From Siphonodentalium dalli (lineage: Eukaryota > Mollusca > Scaphopoda > Gadilida > Siphonodentaliidae): a DNA stretch of 64,000 nucleotides. A program made the position numbers and the translations under genes. The stretch is from NCBI GenBank assembly GCA_032622095.1, contig CP136067.1, positions 177,042,556 through 177,106,555 of the forward strand, read 5' to 3'. The notes beneath the pieces were generated by a model, which was given only the letters and a program-made list of their open reading frames with translations, ran no database searches and was not told the origin of the DNA. Shown piece by piece: positions 9,323 to 22,039 of the stretch (its first letter is position 1; each line of letters opens with the position of its first letter).

Positions 9323-10131
9323 CAAGCCTTTTTCAATCTGGAGCATCATATAGTTATGTGAATGTTATGCGCTCCATGCTATCTCAATCATTACACTTAA
9401 TGGGTTCTGAAATAGACTTCAGTTCTCCTCTCCTCACTCGGTTTATGAAAGGAGCAGCCAATGTCCGACCACCTCTACCACGATACCAAGCTATGTGGGA
9501 CATTTCAATTTTATTGGCTCATGTTCGGAAAATACCTCTCACATCCGATACTTCGCTGAAAGATATTACTATGAAACTCACATGCCTGCTGGCTTTGACT
9601 ACCATTCAGCGAATTCAAATACTGGTCGCTTTAGATATTAACAATATGACACTACATCAATCGTCGGCTGAATTCATTATTACTTCGCCGTTAAAAACGA
9701 CCACCATTCATAGGCATGCCGCCCCTATTATGATTCATGAATATCATAGAGCAGATCTATGTGTATTTCGAACCCTGAAAACATATTTACAACGAACTTC
9801 TGAGATCCGATCTAGTTCTCAACTCCTGGTTTCATTCAAAACCTACCATCCAGTCTGCAATACCTCTATTGCTCGATGGCTTAAAACTACAATGACGTTA
9901 GCGGGCATCAATACTGCTGTTTTTAAACCCCATTCAATTCGGGGATCTGCAGCAACAGCTGCTTTCTCATCAGGTGCTTCATTGAAGTCCATCATGACAA
10001 CTGCTAATTGGGCATCTGCTGCCACCTTCTACAAATTTTATTATCGTCCACAAATGACGCAACCCGTATCCCATACATTTCTTGATCTTCTTCCAGCGAA
10101 TGAGAGACACTCTTCAGCATCATCAGATTAA
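9007..10131 (+). CDS. DIRS tyrosine recombinase
   Basis: Tyrosine recombinase (lambda-integrase fold) that inserts the circular DNA copy. From the first in-frame ATG (9007) it has 374 residues; the frame is open upstream to 8884 without an ATG. The N-terminal core-binding part is WRHSTNKQYDLAWRKWFLWC. The catalytic residues are visible: Arg202 in TTIQRIQ, His309 and Arg312 in PHSIRGSAAT, Trp near 335 in ANWASAATFY, and the likely nucleophile Tyr342 in TFYKFYYRP. All are intact. It overlaps the RT/RNase H frame in another register, normal for DIRS. How it is translated (internal initiation or a spliced or bicistronic RNA) is not evident. Confidence 0.9.
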   Translation: MVSFPIRTTGSSPNQTTFAQRCGHIASLPRHTSHSTQPKSDRCVTISQYLQHRGIPTSTSTFIRNSWRHSTNKQYDLAWRKWFLWCQSWQVDPVTPSLRQVVTFLTSLFQSGASYSYVNVMRSMLSQSLHLMGSEIDFSSPLLTRFMKGAANVRPPLPRYQAMWDISILLAHVRKIPLTSDTSLKDITMKLTCLLALTTIQRIQILVALDINNMTLHQSSAEFIITSPLKTTTIHRHAAPIMIHEYHRADLCVFRTLKTYLQRTSEIRSSSQLLVSFKTYHPVCNTSIARWLKTTMTLAGINTAVFKPHSIRGSAATAAFSSGASLKSIMTTANWASAATFYKFYYRPQMTQPVSHTFLDLLPANERHSSASSD

Positions 10132-10279
10132 GACAGAGGGGCACGGTCGGGATGGAACTGCATGGCAGATACCAATGATTCAATGATCTCAAGCCATTGT
10201 GTTCAGGACTCAATAAACAGATGAGTTTACAAATTTCTTGTTCTGTTTTCTCTGCGCCCTAATTGTCGGCAGCTTCTAA

Positions 10280-10415
10280 CATGCAACTTTTATCCCGAAC
10301 ACTGTGAATGGAAATATGGTAAAAAATACCCCTCTCATCCTAGCATCCCGTAGGGATGCGACTGGATGAGAGGGATTTTTTCCATATTGGAATGAACAGT
10401 GGAGGGATAAAAGTT
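10280..10415 (+). repeat. internal complementary region of DIRS element
   Basis: 10280-10328 is the reverse complement of the left end (5623 onward) and 10326-10415 is the reverse complement of the right end (to 10744). The two meet at 'GGTAAAAAATACCCC' and share the trinucleotide AAT. This region is the template used to join the two ends into a circle in DIRS replication. Confidence 0.88.
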
Positions 10416-10497
10416 CCCGCCCTTGGTCCCGCCCAGTTCCACTGTTCATTCCATTTCTATTTGCCTCAATTAGGGCCTCGCCCCTACTTTAGCTTTC

Positions 10498-10744
10498 AAA
10501 TGGCAACGTTATTGGGTCAGCCAGGCCTGTTATGCCCACGAGTACACACGTGACCACTCAGAACGCACGTTTTCTTCAATCACGGTTCACCAATCATCAA
10601 TGATTGGTGACCGCTTTCAAGCGAGCTATTTGACCTAGACTCAAAGGCCATGCAACTTTTATCCCTCCACTGTTCATTCCAATATGGAAAAAATCCCTCT
10701 CATCCAGTCGCATCCCTACGGGATGCTAGGATGAGAGGGGTATT
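10498..10744 (-). repeat. right inverted terminal repeat with terminal hairpin
   Basis: The inner part is the inverse of the left ITR. The outer ~65 bases are specific to the right end and form a hairpin: CCTCTCATCC pairs with GGATGAGAGG, and an inner CATCCC pairs with GGGATG. The same hairpin is copied in the internal complementary region. Confidence 0.88.
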
Positions 10745-13700
10745 ATCCTAAGTTGAACGAACCTGCCCCAAAACTTTATCTGGGTTATCTGGAGCCTGTA
10801 TACACTATATTGTATGGTACCACTTAACAAACTTACAAACGTGTGGGGGGAAGGACTCCGAGGGAGAATTAACACAAATCTGCAGAGAGCAGCAATGTTC
10901 TGAAATTGATATTGTTTTAAAAAATAATGCCATTTGCATAATATACACTGCATTTTTGTGACTTGTTGGTCTGTCTTATCTTCTGTGTGTTGCGATAAGC
11001 TATATAAATGTACTGTACACACATGCCATTTTAATACAATATATGTTTATATGTTGAATTTAATTTGTTATTTCATCAATTTTATTATGAACATGTCTCA
11101 TGTTAATACTTTCCCAGTAAAGGTATCGGTACTACTTTGTACATTGTACATGTAGTAGTAAATTTTCCAACCTTTGGGCTTGTGTCCTGGTTGGTCCCTT
11201 GTGGTCAGTCAAAAACTGTTAATTTAAGAACACAATATTTTCCTACATTTGGTTAAAATTGTGGGCTGAAATGGTCATCAGTTGGAAAATTTCCAAAGTA
11301 ACAGGGATATGAGGTTTGAAATTTTCCAACGCTGTAGGAAGGCTTGAGGCCAGTCTACAGATTCTAGGATTTAGGGATTTTCTTGATCAGATTTCAAAAT
11401 TTTCTCACACCGGGCCGAATCAATGGTCTATTCAGAATGTCCTGATTTCTCTCCTAGTCCTAGGCCCTGTGAATATGTTTGGAGCCGGACCACCAGATGG
11501 TTAGGATTTATCCAATTTTCAGGTTCTGATCTATGAAATTTGTCATACCGGGTATATAGAAACATGCTTCTGTTTCTCCATCTGACTAACCACAAGATAA
11601 GAAACGATAAGAACCATAATAATCAGTTGGGGAGGGGGTTTGAATGGAATTTCGGAAAACTTGTGTTTAGTCTGATTCAAGGGAGCTGCAATTGCCAATT
11701 GGAATTCACAATGTGGACACCCCCTCTAGCCACGTCCCTGATTAGTACAATATCAAGAAAAAAAAAGTATATTGTCCCTAAATGAAGGGGAGACTTGGAA
11801 GTTGCAAACCTGCATGAAACCCACAATTTTATAAACATGTGAATATCTGATCAGAAATTCACAGCACATCAACCTGACATCACCTCATCAGTCTTATTTT
11901 AATCTCATTATTCTTTGTTGCCATTTACAGCACAGTTCTCTATAATCACAGTTATTTACATGTATTATGTTTATCCACGTATTTACATATAACCAAGTAA
12001 AACATAGAATAACTGAGGCAGGTTGTTGTGACAGTTTGGGGCGGTTGTCCCTGGTTGGGTTGTCCTATTTATCTTGGTTATGATGATTAATTTATATCAA
12101 AGAAACAAAAAGGATGTTGATGGAAAATTTCTTCACATTGGTTTTTAATACCCACCAATATACTCTACTAGCATCGCTTAAATTTGAGCTACATGTACAT
12201 CATCATTAATGTCACTTTCTTCATTGTTTATTGGCAACACAAAAAGTTAAATATAAGTGAAAAAGTAAACAGAATAATTTAAAATTAGTTTCTTAAATTG
12301 AAATAAATTCACACAAATACATGTACTATTATGAAGAGCATCCATTTACAGGCAGTAGTGGAAATAGTTGCAGAATAATATGTTTGAGATGTTGATTTGT
12401 CACCTACGACAACGGTAGCACAAAACAGAAAGTTTGACCCCATCCTATTCACAGTCTGAGTCACAGGACCAAGGCAGGACATGGTACAGGGTGTGCTGAT
12501 GAATCAAATGTGACATCCAAGATACAATTCGGGGAAAATTATCACCCCAAGAATCCATATGAAGTTTGTTGACAATTAAATGAGAGATATAGGGTATGCC
12601 AACAGCAATCATTGATGCACGCCCATACGAACTACAACCCATGACAACAGATGACAATAGCTTAAACTTTATTTTGTTCAGTTGAGCTTGAAATGTAGTA
12701 TAAAAGTATGCCGTTCATCGAAAACTCCTTTGCAAAATGTATTATTGAACTGTGCTTTGCATTGATACAGATGATGAATGATGAGAGGCGATTCGTTCAT
12801 TGTTTTTTTAATTGACAAAGTTAGGCAAGTTAAACCTAAGAAAAAAAACCTTCAAAATTCGGAAAATGAAAACAAAATTGGCATACATATAAAGCAAGTG
12901 CCTATTTTAATCTGTTACATTAAATAATTAGCCCAAAATCATTTACAGTGAAGCAGTTTGATGTAGTTTAAATTTTAGACGAACGTCGAAAATAGGAAAA
13001 ATTGGTACATGAAAAATAAAATTTTCCTGAATAACAAAATGTCAAGTCGAAATTAGCTGCTATCAAGTGTTATTGATACATGTTCCAAAACTTTATCGAT
13101 ATATATGTAGTTTTATTCTTCTTCTTACCGTGTAAATCAAAGTCATTTTATCTCGCAATGTTGCGTGTTTTAGTGAAAATGCAAATGGAGTTTTTCCGTT
13201 TCGACAGATGCAAAACGCGGAAAAACGAAACGATCTGAACATGCTATATAAACTGATTAAACTCCATTTCAGCATCATCGGATTGTAAACAAAACAATGT
13301 TCAAAACAATTACCACCCATTGTGTTTTGTGTTTATGGCCCAAAACCTTTTCGAATGGACAAAAATGCCTCAAACTGACATCTTTGGAAACAAGCTAAGA
13401 CTAAGTATTCAAAGGGCCATAAGTTGATTTTCTTAAATAATGTTCTATTATTACCTTTACAATTTGTTCAATCCAACATACTTAAAAGGTTATAAGAAAA
13501 CCATGGCATATGGGTATTAAATTATTGAGTTACCTGACCTCAAATATTGCATTTCATCACACAAGTTCAGTGTCAGAGGCAAAATTGGCTAAATCCATAC
13601 AATGGAACACACATTTTGTTTGAGAATATAATCTTCTTCTTAATTAGAGATGCACATATTAATCATTTTTTGTGTTTAATCTTGTGAGGAAATTACTAAA

Positions 13701-14241
13701 ACACTGAAAAAGCCCTTCAATTTGCTCTATTTTTTTTAATAATTAACCATAAATAAGGCATTTTGGCTCATTCTGCGAAATTGAGGCCCCGAAAATGGGC
13801 CGAAATCAGGTAAACTCACGTTTTTGAAGGCGCACAACTGGAAAAATACTTAATGAATCTGGGACTGGTTTTCAGTACTGGGTTCAGGAAATGGAGGTCG
13901 ACACAATACACATGCGATTTGTAGGATTTGTGAATTTGGTTGTTTTATATACATGTACATCCATGAAAACCATAAATTGATGATTTTACCAAATTTCCCC
14001 CAATTTATTTCACGAAATTCACCAATTTCCCTATTTCCGATTTTTGTCGATTTTTAGTATGTTGTTTATGGAGGGTTTATGTACTTATTCCAGCAAAAAA
14101 AAATTCTGTTGCAATTAGTTCCGGGTTTGCCATTTTTTCTCATAAATGCACTGGACTATTAATAGAGGTTCATGGCATGATCTAGCCACGTCCCTGTCCC
14201 TCCCACATCCCTAGCGGGTGGGTTAATAATTTGGCTTGGAT

Positions 14242-14242
<1 letters not shown>
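10745..14242. other. intron 1 sequence without recognised feature
   Basis: AT-rich non-coding DNA. I see no domain-bearing reading frame, RNA gene or paired repeat ends. Confidence 0.45.

Positions 14243-14283
<41 letters not shown>
14243..14283 (+). repeat. poly(C) tract
   Basis: 41 consecutive C residues preceded by 'ttggata' and followed by 'aacaggtcc'. The length in the assembly may be unreliable. Related shorter runs occur at 29785-29798 (G) and 30252-30275 (24 C). Confidence 0.9.
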
Positions 14284-14285
<2 letters not shown>

Positions 14286-15439
14286 CAGGTCCCTCAAGAA
14301 TTCCAACTGCTAGAATTTATTTTTCAACCTGGCACCCTGTATAGATAGAAATGTTCCAACTGATAGCCATTCCAATCATTTATATCAATAATTATTTTAC
14401 CGACCATTGGAAAATATTTGACTGTTGGTCTAAAAAAAACATTCACTCTTCATTCAATTCTGGTTGGAAAATTAAACAATTTCAACCTATATTATGTCTT
14501 AAATTGCCAATGAAGGCATGAACTGTTACTATGTTTTATTATTTCCAACGTATGCTAATCATTAGAATTCAATTGACATGTTTTTATCCATTCCGTGATA
14601 GCACGTGCGATCGACTGTCAACAAAAGCATGTGACCCGCTATTGACAACGGAAGTGGGTCGAAACAAATTAAATGTTTACACAATAAGACAAATTTAACT
14701 TTTGTGGGGGTCTGGGAGTTGAAAAATAAATAATTTGTTAATATTTTACAGTGCTTAGTTTGGGTGTACTTTATTCTGTTTTTTATTGGCAGCAGCCGAT
14801 CTGCAACTTGACATATTTTGTTGACCTACTTTCCTCCGATGCGTTTCCACTGTCCGTCAGAAAAATTGAATTAAATCGGAAATTACCGTCAGAACTCGCC
14901 ACAAATTGCACATGATCTCCAACACATATTCATTCTCAAGAATCAACAGGATTTTGGGAGATCAAGTGCATCTGTAACTTTTGCCACGACGATAAACAGC
15001 AACTGACCCGTTACTGCCTGTGACCCGTTACTACCTGAACGACTGTAGTAAGATTTATTTGATGACCATAATCAGGTCTGGCACTTTCAAAATATAGCTA
15101 CTGTAGCCAGGCCTGATGTTAAGGAAAATCCAGTGTGGCAAAAAAATCGCCTTCCTGAGACTTGCTTAGGAGGGCAAATTGTTCTCCTGAAAAAGATGTT
15201 ATTTTGCACCAAAAGGCAAAACCAGAGTTTCATCTGGATTATGAATATGATTATCTCACTACTAGTCATTAGGGAAACTCTACATCAAAGACCGACCCCA
15301 GATATGGGGTCCTAAATATAGTAACAGAATTTTCCAGATTCTGTGGTGGCTGTGATTTGTTGTGAAAAATAGTTCCTGTAATGTTGGTAAATCTCGTTTA
15401 TTCCACGTACCATTGTGGTGTGAACTCACAATTTAAGCT
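14284..15439. other. intron 1 sequence; hAT-like terminus near 15108
   Basis: Non-coding. 'CAGGCCTGATGTTAAGG' at 15108 resembles the CAGGCCT ends of the hAT-type element at 44563. It is followed by an AGGAGGGCAAATTGTTCTCCT hairpin-like pair near 15169. No partner end was found. 15020-15047 matches 4075-4104 in inverse orientation (see findings). Confidence 0.4.
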
Positions 15440-16796
15440 AGTCCAAGTCTTCTCGTACTAAAGTCGGCTATGATATTGGGATGGGATGGAGGTGCCGGTC
15501 TTTAGTCCGAGATCGCGCGCATAGCCTTCTTATGACACGAGTTACGCCCAGGATCTGTGGCGGGAATCTGTGGTGTATTTTACTCGATTTACCTAACAAA
15601 GCAATACATGATGCTATATACGTCGGAAAGAGTGACATATTATGGTCAGAATGGTGTATAATAATCTAACTTTAATGTTAAATTACACATAGAATATTCC
15701 GGTTGATTGCCACAAACATCGTTGTTTTTTCTGTTTGTTTACTTAACTGAAAGCCGAACTCAGGTTCCGAAGAACTTCGGCATTGTCCGGTGTTTGTTCT
15801 GAGTATTCTAGTTTCCGTTTCTATATATATAGCGGGGTTTTCCGAACAAAATAGCGAAAACCGATCGCCGCAAAGTCCAGTTTCCAATGTGCTTTGAGAA
15901 CAATTCCCGCACTAAAAACTTAATGACATAATGGAGGATCAGAAAGGTGGTTTTGTTGACAATTTTCGCAAGCAACTTGTCAAAATTGGAGCAAATTAGA
16001 ACTCTTGTGTCTGACTTGCCATGCGTGTGATTTTCATCCATGTGCATTTTGAATTTTGTGTTGATAAAATAATCGGAGAACCGAATCACACAGTTTCGAA
16101 ATATAGTTCTTCCGTTTTAGTGGGACTTTTCAAACTTAAGGTTAAAAATTTATATAAATTTTGTTTGATTTTTTGTGAGCTTAACAAGAGCAGTATATTG
16201 CTCTGTTCGCTTAGTATATATCTTAAGTCCACCAAATGTGGGAAATGTAGCACCATATTATTTATTCTAATGCTCGTTGTGTTTACACTGTTTTAAACTT
16301 TGAGAGGGTTGTAATTCCCCGTAATTTATTTAATGTATTACATTTATATCTTCAATGTTTAATTAATCTATTTATTTTTTATTTATTGACACACATAATT
16401 ACGATTACAATGGAGAATTCATCGTAATTTGCGTTGTCAGTCGAAAATCTACGGAATATTTTCAACGGAAAATGCCGAACACAGTTCGCGAGGTCAACTG
16501 AGTTCGCATACTTTAAAAAAAATTTAAACATTGCGGTAAATGTCTCTTTTCGCATTAAATTACCGCTTTCAATTTACAACTGATGTGGGTTTCAGATCAA
16601 ATAGCATGTCTTCTGCGGAAAATATCCGTTTATTGTCGCAATTGTGATATTTTATTTCATATAATTGTGGTTTTATTTGAGCGGGTCACTAACGCTTAAG
16701 TCGTGTCATAGGAATGCATGGGCCTGGAACTCGGACTAAAGACCGGCACCTCCATCCCAATATCTTAGCCGGCTTTAGTACGAGAAGACTTGGACT
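15440..16796. mobile_element. long-TIR foldback element with 10-bp target duplication
   Basis: About 120-bp inverted ends (AGTCCAAGTCTTCTCGTACT ... on both sides, with 'GGAGGTGCCGGTCTTTAGTC' inside). The flanks carry AATTTAAGCT at 15430-15439 and 16798-16807, with one extra base at the right junction. Long TIRs and a 9-10-bp duplication point to a Mutator-like non-autonomous element. The interior has no recognisable gene. Confidence 0.7.
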
Positions 16797-16807
16797 AAAT
16801 TTAAGCT

Positions 16808-19800
16808 ATATGTTACCAAGTATAACATTTGTGAACGTTTTCGTGTTAATAAACTAGCACAATGTTGCATTTTGCAACATATTTCTCTTCCCTTGCATTC
16901 GAGACTGAAGTCAGCCCAAACAAAAATCCGTTGGCACCGTTCTTTGATCTCCCCGGCGTCTTTGGCTGGTCCCCGGCCAGTGAAGAAGAACATACCAGGC
17001 TACTCGTTTTATACTTCGTTAAAATGTTTTTCTTGAATTTACGTAGCGCGTTCGGACATGTCATTCTGGTGTTAATAGCATGCATATTGGCGTTTCAATT
17101 TTTAAAATCAGACTATAATTACTTATGTTATGTTTGTCTTTATTTAATATTTCTGAGTCTCGTTGCTTACGTAGACCTAAATAAAACGTGTTCTGATATA
17201 TTAAAGAATAAACGAAAATGGCTCATTCGAACCTAACTAAAATTATGTATTCTAATTTGACAGAACGGAGTAACTAATATTATGTATTCGTAATTTGATA
17301 GTGAGTATGGAGTTTAGAGTGATAATATATGTATATGACAATATATGCATAGCGGTTACACAAAACTCCAAATACTGGTACATCAATAAACTTATCATCC
17401 TTTTCTTAATAAACGCTCTTTATTCATATCGTAACAGGAGTAAACTAGTAATAAGCGACCTTTATTGTTTCCTGTTGGAAAAACAAACGGGAACCGATTT
17501 CAGTCTATGATTAGAACTTGAATAATGCCTTCGGTTGTACATTAATTTCGGTATATAAAACTATTTGACGCATTTGTCGACCTATCTAGTTTTGTTAGCA
17601 CCAGAAATCGGACCGACATGTAATTAAATCGAGCATTTATGCATGGTTTTAAACTGCCATATGGCTTTTTTGATTTTGATTGTACACGAACTGGTTGTTA
17701 CAATTTATTATTATTGTCTTTCGATAAATCGAACAAGAGTTATACTGACCTTATATATTCATTGATTGTTAATATATATTCGTTTGATTGTCTCTTCATA
17801 TATCGGAGAAAATAGCGAAAATAACAATTTTTTTTGGACAAAACACTAAGCATTGTGTGCATCAAACATAATTTGTTTAAAAAGCGAAATGTTGTTTATT
17901 GGGCAACTATCAATAATTGATATATATGAACAGCGTATTTATCTATTTTCCATGTTCGATATTATTTGTGCATGATGTGTTGTTTTACAGAGTTAATTTT
18001 GTTTCTATACATATATACGCACTGCGGGTCCCTTGGGTCCCTTTATGCAGCATATAGGACTTGACCCAACGTCCACACAAATGTCAGTATGGATACCGGT
18101 TGCGTGAGGGCATGATGGCAAATGTTCAAAGTGTTGGTACTATTTTGATCAAAATTTCAACATGTAAAAAATATACGGAACAAGTCAGAGTGTGACAGTA
18201 TAATACATGGAATCATGCAATCTACGCAAGCGTTTCGGTACTTTTATTAATATATAATTGGCATTCTTGGATCTACAGACAAAATAATATATAGGAATTA
18301 TAATGTATTTAATTAATTATGCACCAGGCGCATGCCAACGTCGCGTATTAACCAGATGTAACGAAATATGGATATTTTTTGCAAGTTAATTGATGTAATC
18401 GACACAAAATATATTGTTCCTTTACAATCAGATATTTTCCTAGATTGTTTTTCCTCGCGCTCCACAACCTGGGAGATGAATGGGAAGACGACAAGAGTGT
18501 TTTGTGTAAATCTTGAAATAGCGGCCCATTTTGTTTTAAATTCTCAGCTTAGCCTCATATTATTATAATTCGAGGACCAGACAGTTTATATAATAATACT
18601 ATTATTATAATATAATATATTATTATAAGTCGAGGACCAGAAGTTCATCGTAGAAAGATTGTGAAAATTCCTCATTGGCATATATTATGTACTTCAAATT
18701 AGTAATATATTTACATTCTAGTTTTTATAAAATATGCACACCTGAATACGGACATGGCTTATTCGAGCTTCCAAATTGTGTCTCTGTAATTTGGAAGGTG
18801 GTATAAGGTATGTCGAAATAATCCTATACTGGCTTCATATGCCATCAAAATTACTTGTCATGGTCACAGGATTTTTCCAGCTGCTTACAGTAATTTTTTT
18901 CGCCCAGAATTTAAGCAAATGCTCTTTATTGCAACCATACCAGGGATAGACTTGACACGGAACGCTGTTGTTTGTTTGGGACACATACATCGTGTTCAAA
19001 GTTGTATTTTTTATGACTTACTTTCGTATTTCTGAGACTTTTTATGCCCACAGAAAGGTAGTTCAAGTATTTATCGACATATTTCAACACAGCTAAATAT
19101 TCAAAAGCGAACATTATTGGGTGTATTTTGGAGCGCAAACCGTCATGAAAATGATATGATTTCTTCTGAACATTAAGTTATATGATGTTAATTTTACAAA
19201 CAATTCGATCAAAATTAAATAAAACGTTAACCGGCACTGAGTACGTAGCTATTACATAATAACACGGGTCGCCGGCAGTACGCAAGAAGCATTATATATA
19301 CTACCATATATCAGGCACAATAAACATTTACAGCGCCGACAATAACACACTACAAAATGTGTATGTTGGGGCGGGAAGGCTGGGTGATGACACAAAAAAT
19401 GCACAGAGTTCGTATGCAACAACTTATTTTCTCAAAAATTTCAACATGTCAAAAATATACGGAGCATGACTTTTATTAACAATACTTTTATGAATATGAA
19501 ATTCGCTTTCTTGAATCTATTGAATACTATAGGAAAGCGTAGGTAATTAATTATAAGTATAACGATGCATCGAAATATTTAAAATTGACACAAGATGATC
19601 GGTGTAATCGACAAAAAGGTACTGTTCCCGGAAAATAATTTCCTGACAAATTAACATACTGTATAATTCCCCGCCATCTTTCCACCAATCGACTAGAATA
19701 ATGTTTTCAAAATATGTAAATGACATACATATAGTTCTGTCGTAGGGCATATTACAATGACGCAAGTCACTAATTCGACTGTATACAGGTGCCGATGTCA

Positions 19801-21749
19801 TTGACAGTACACTACCGATACACAGACGAGATTAATCAGCAGTCTATTGTATACTATAGTTATAGTTATACCAGTACATGCATGCACGTTTATTATTTCA
19901 GGCGGAAAATTCCCCCCTGTACGCTGCTTATTTGGGTCTGCACGTTTATTTATTTTTCAGTAAAATAATTTGTACCAAAAGTGAACCGTCTAATTCATCA
20001 ACAAAGTGAAAGTTATACCACCGTAAAGCATGTTTTCACTTCAAATTTAGGGAAACAGTTTGACAGTTATTATAGTCAATACGTAACTCGCTTGAGAGGA
20101 ATTCCTAAAAATGAAAATAGCAGGGCGAGCCAGGTCTCATCAGACTAGTAAGCCGTGTATCCATTACTTTCGCGCACGTGATTGTTAGGATTATCTCATC
20201 AGGGGGACGTACCATGTTCTTCCAGAATACACATTTCCCCTCCCCGCATGCCTTTAAAAGTGGACCCATCGGTTTCCGATTAAGCTGTGTATCCATGACG
20301 TTTGCGCACGTTTCATTAGTATTAGCTCATTATTAGGGGGACGCACCACGTGCTTACCGGAATACACATTTTTTACTGTGGCAGTGTGGGGCTCCATTTA
20401 GGCACCAGATATTTTCGTTTTAATGATCTCATTAAAACACTCAATACTGCCATAATCCAACAATTTTATGAGAGGTTTATAAAATATTTTGATCATTGAA
20501 AGTCTAATAAAATGTTACTTTATAGTTGGGAAGCTTAGTCTATTATTAAAAATGGATGTAGAATAAAACTTTGGGGCCTCTTTACGCACTGTCTTTAGGG
20601 AATTTCTGTAAAAATTGTTGTTGTTTCCCCGTGAGAATTTAAACATGGCGGACACTTTTTGTCAAAAAAAAAAATATATATATAAGAAAAAGAAGAAAAA
20701 GCTTGCCGAGTTACATGTATGTATAAAATATAAAAATTTCACGTCCTCACTGTTAATTTTATAAACATTTGCTGCAAATCCCCCCCTGCACTATTATTTG
20801 GGTCTGCACGTTTATTAATTTTCAATGAAGGTCCCCCCCTGCACTATTATTTGGGTCTGCACGTTTATTTGGAGCCCGAGAGTACATGAAGACAATATCC
20901 CATATATAAGTATTAAGTTAAGAATCAAAACTTCCATTGAAGGTAAGAAGCAAAACCTCCATTGTGATTCCAGCAAAACTTCCATTGTGATTCCGTTATG
21001 GCACCTGTGTGATTTCACATATTGCTGTCATTTTATAAAGTTGAATATTTTTCCTGTCAGTTGAAGCTCCATATACTTCCATATTTGTTTGTCAGTGATT
21101 CCGTCATGACCATTCAACGCGTGGATTCGACGTTAAAATGATGAGTGACACATAAATTAATAATTGAATCCAATTGCGCGTTGTCGTCGACAGGAATGAG
21201 CATTGATACGATTGGTACGTCTTAAAGTCGATCAGTTTCTGACAATCATTTATATCTGCCGGACCCAAACCCGGATAAAGGATGAAGGGAGTTTTACATA
21301 GTCATAGTGGGCCAACATCAATTATCACCTGTCGCCAAGGTAGTATGTACCATAGATGATGCTCTATGTATGTACCAAACAGTACCTGTAAATGACGAAA
21401 TACCAAGCTTAAGTTTTCGCGATCGCCTCACTGTTTTCTATAGATTTACGCTCGCTATGTCTTTAAAAGTTAAAAACTAAAATAAAATTACGCCATGTTG
21501 TATTATTTTGTTTTATTTTTTCATTATACAGCACAAAATATGCTTTTAAATAAATGTCATGTTCCGACTTATTTTCCCCCAGCTTGGTTCTGCTTGGTTC
21601 AGCTTGGTATTTCGACGCACCCCACATTTCATTATTCAGTGCTCAAAATTAGGAAAAACACCCCACAACATTGCTTCTTGCTGTGACCAATTTCGAAGAC
21701 AGCAACGACGATTTCAAAAACCTTGGATGCAATTTTGTTAATATTTCAG
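16808..21749. other. rest of intron 1, repeats but no gene recognised
   Basis: AT-rich. 20100-20350 (two imperfect copies of a 'ccatgacgtttgcgcacg' unit) resembles 47060-47460, so this is a dispersed repeat. 'cactattatttgggtctgca' or a close variant occurs near 19930, 20790 and 20840. 18560-18650 is a TA-rich foldback flanked by 'cgaggaccag'. A 124-codon frame at 16862 looks fortuitous. Confidence 0.4.
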
Positions 21750-21862
21750 ACTGTCACCTCCGAAATTATCAGCTAGATGGTGTAAATTGGCTGGTGCAGA
21801 GATATCATTTGGATCATGGCTGTATACTTGGAGATGAGATGGGTCTGGGAAAGACCTGCCAG
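21750..21862 (+). CDS. CHD1L: CHD1L exon 2 (motif I)
   Basis: Begins after 'atatttcag' in phase 1 and encodes residues 35-72: DCHLRNYQLDGVNWL followed by the Walker A segment GDEMGLGKTCQ with catalytic Lys69. Donor GTAATG, phase 0. The reading frame runs upstream through the acceptor, but the splice from exon 1 gives a gap-free match to vertebrate CHD1L. Confidence 0.95.
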
Positions 21863-22039
21863 GTAATGATGCTTATCAGTTCAAACCAGTATTCAAGCGT
21901 TGCTCCATTCTTGGTATTGTATACATGTACATTGTAGATCATCTCAAGAACTGTCTTTAGAATTAAGAAGGGTTGCGTGCATCTTTTTTGGGAGTTATTA
22001 ACTCTATTAGTGAGTGCACAGAATGAGCGAGTAGACTTA

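Larger units (their letters stand above)
5623..10744 (+). mobile_element. complete DIRS-type tyrosine-recombinase retrotransposon
   Basis: 5.1-kb element in intron 1, same orientation as CHD1L. It has three overlapping frames (gag-like, RT/RNase H, tyrosine recombinase), inverted terminal repeats (5623-5821 and 10498-10744) and an internal complementary region at 10280-10415. DIRS elements make a circular intermediate and integrate with a tyrosine recombinase instead of a DDE integrase, so no target duplication is expected and none is seen. Both termini end in ATT, the likely circle-junction trinucleotide. All frames are open and the two ITRs match closely, so the copy looks recent and may be autonomous. 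Ngaro and PAT relatives have split direct repeats, not inverted repeats with an internal complementary region, so the DIRS1 group fits best. Confidence 0.92.

Noticed and set aside
16862-17236. 124-codon reading frame with hydrophobic segment
   Set aside because: No recognisable domain, AT-biased composition, no splice or promoter context, and reading frames also run on the opposite strand; likely chance.
21671-21749. Upstream extension of exon 2 (frame open from 21671)
   Set aside because: The sequence before 'atatttcag' lacks similarity to CHD1L, while splicing from exon 1 gives a gap-free match; treated as intron.
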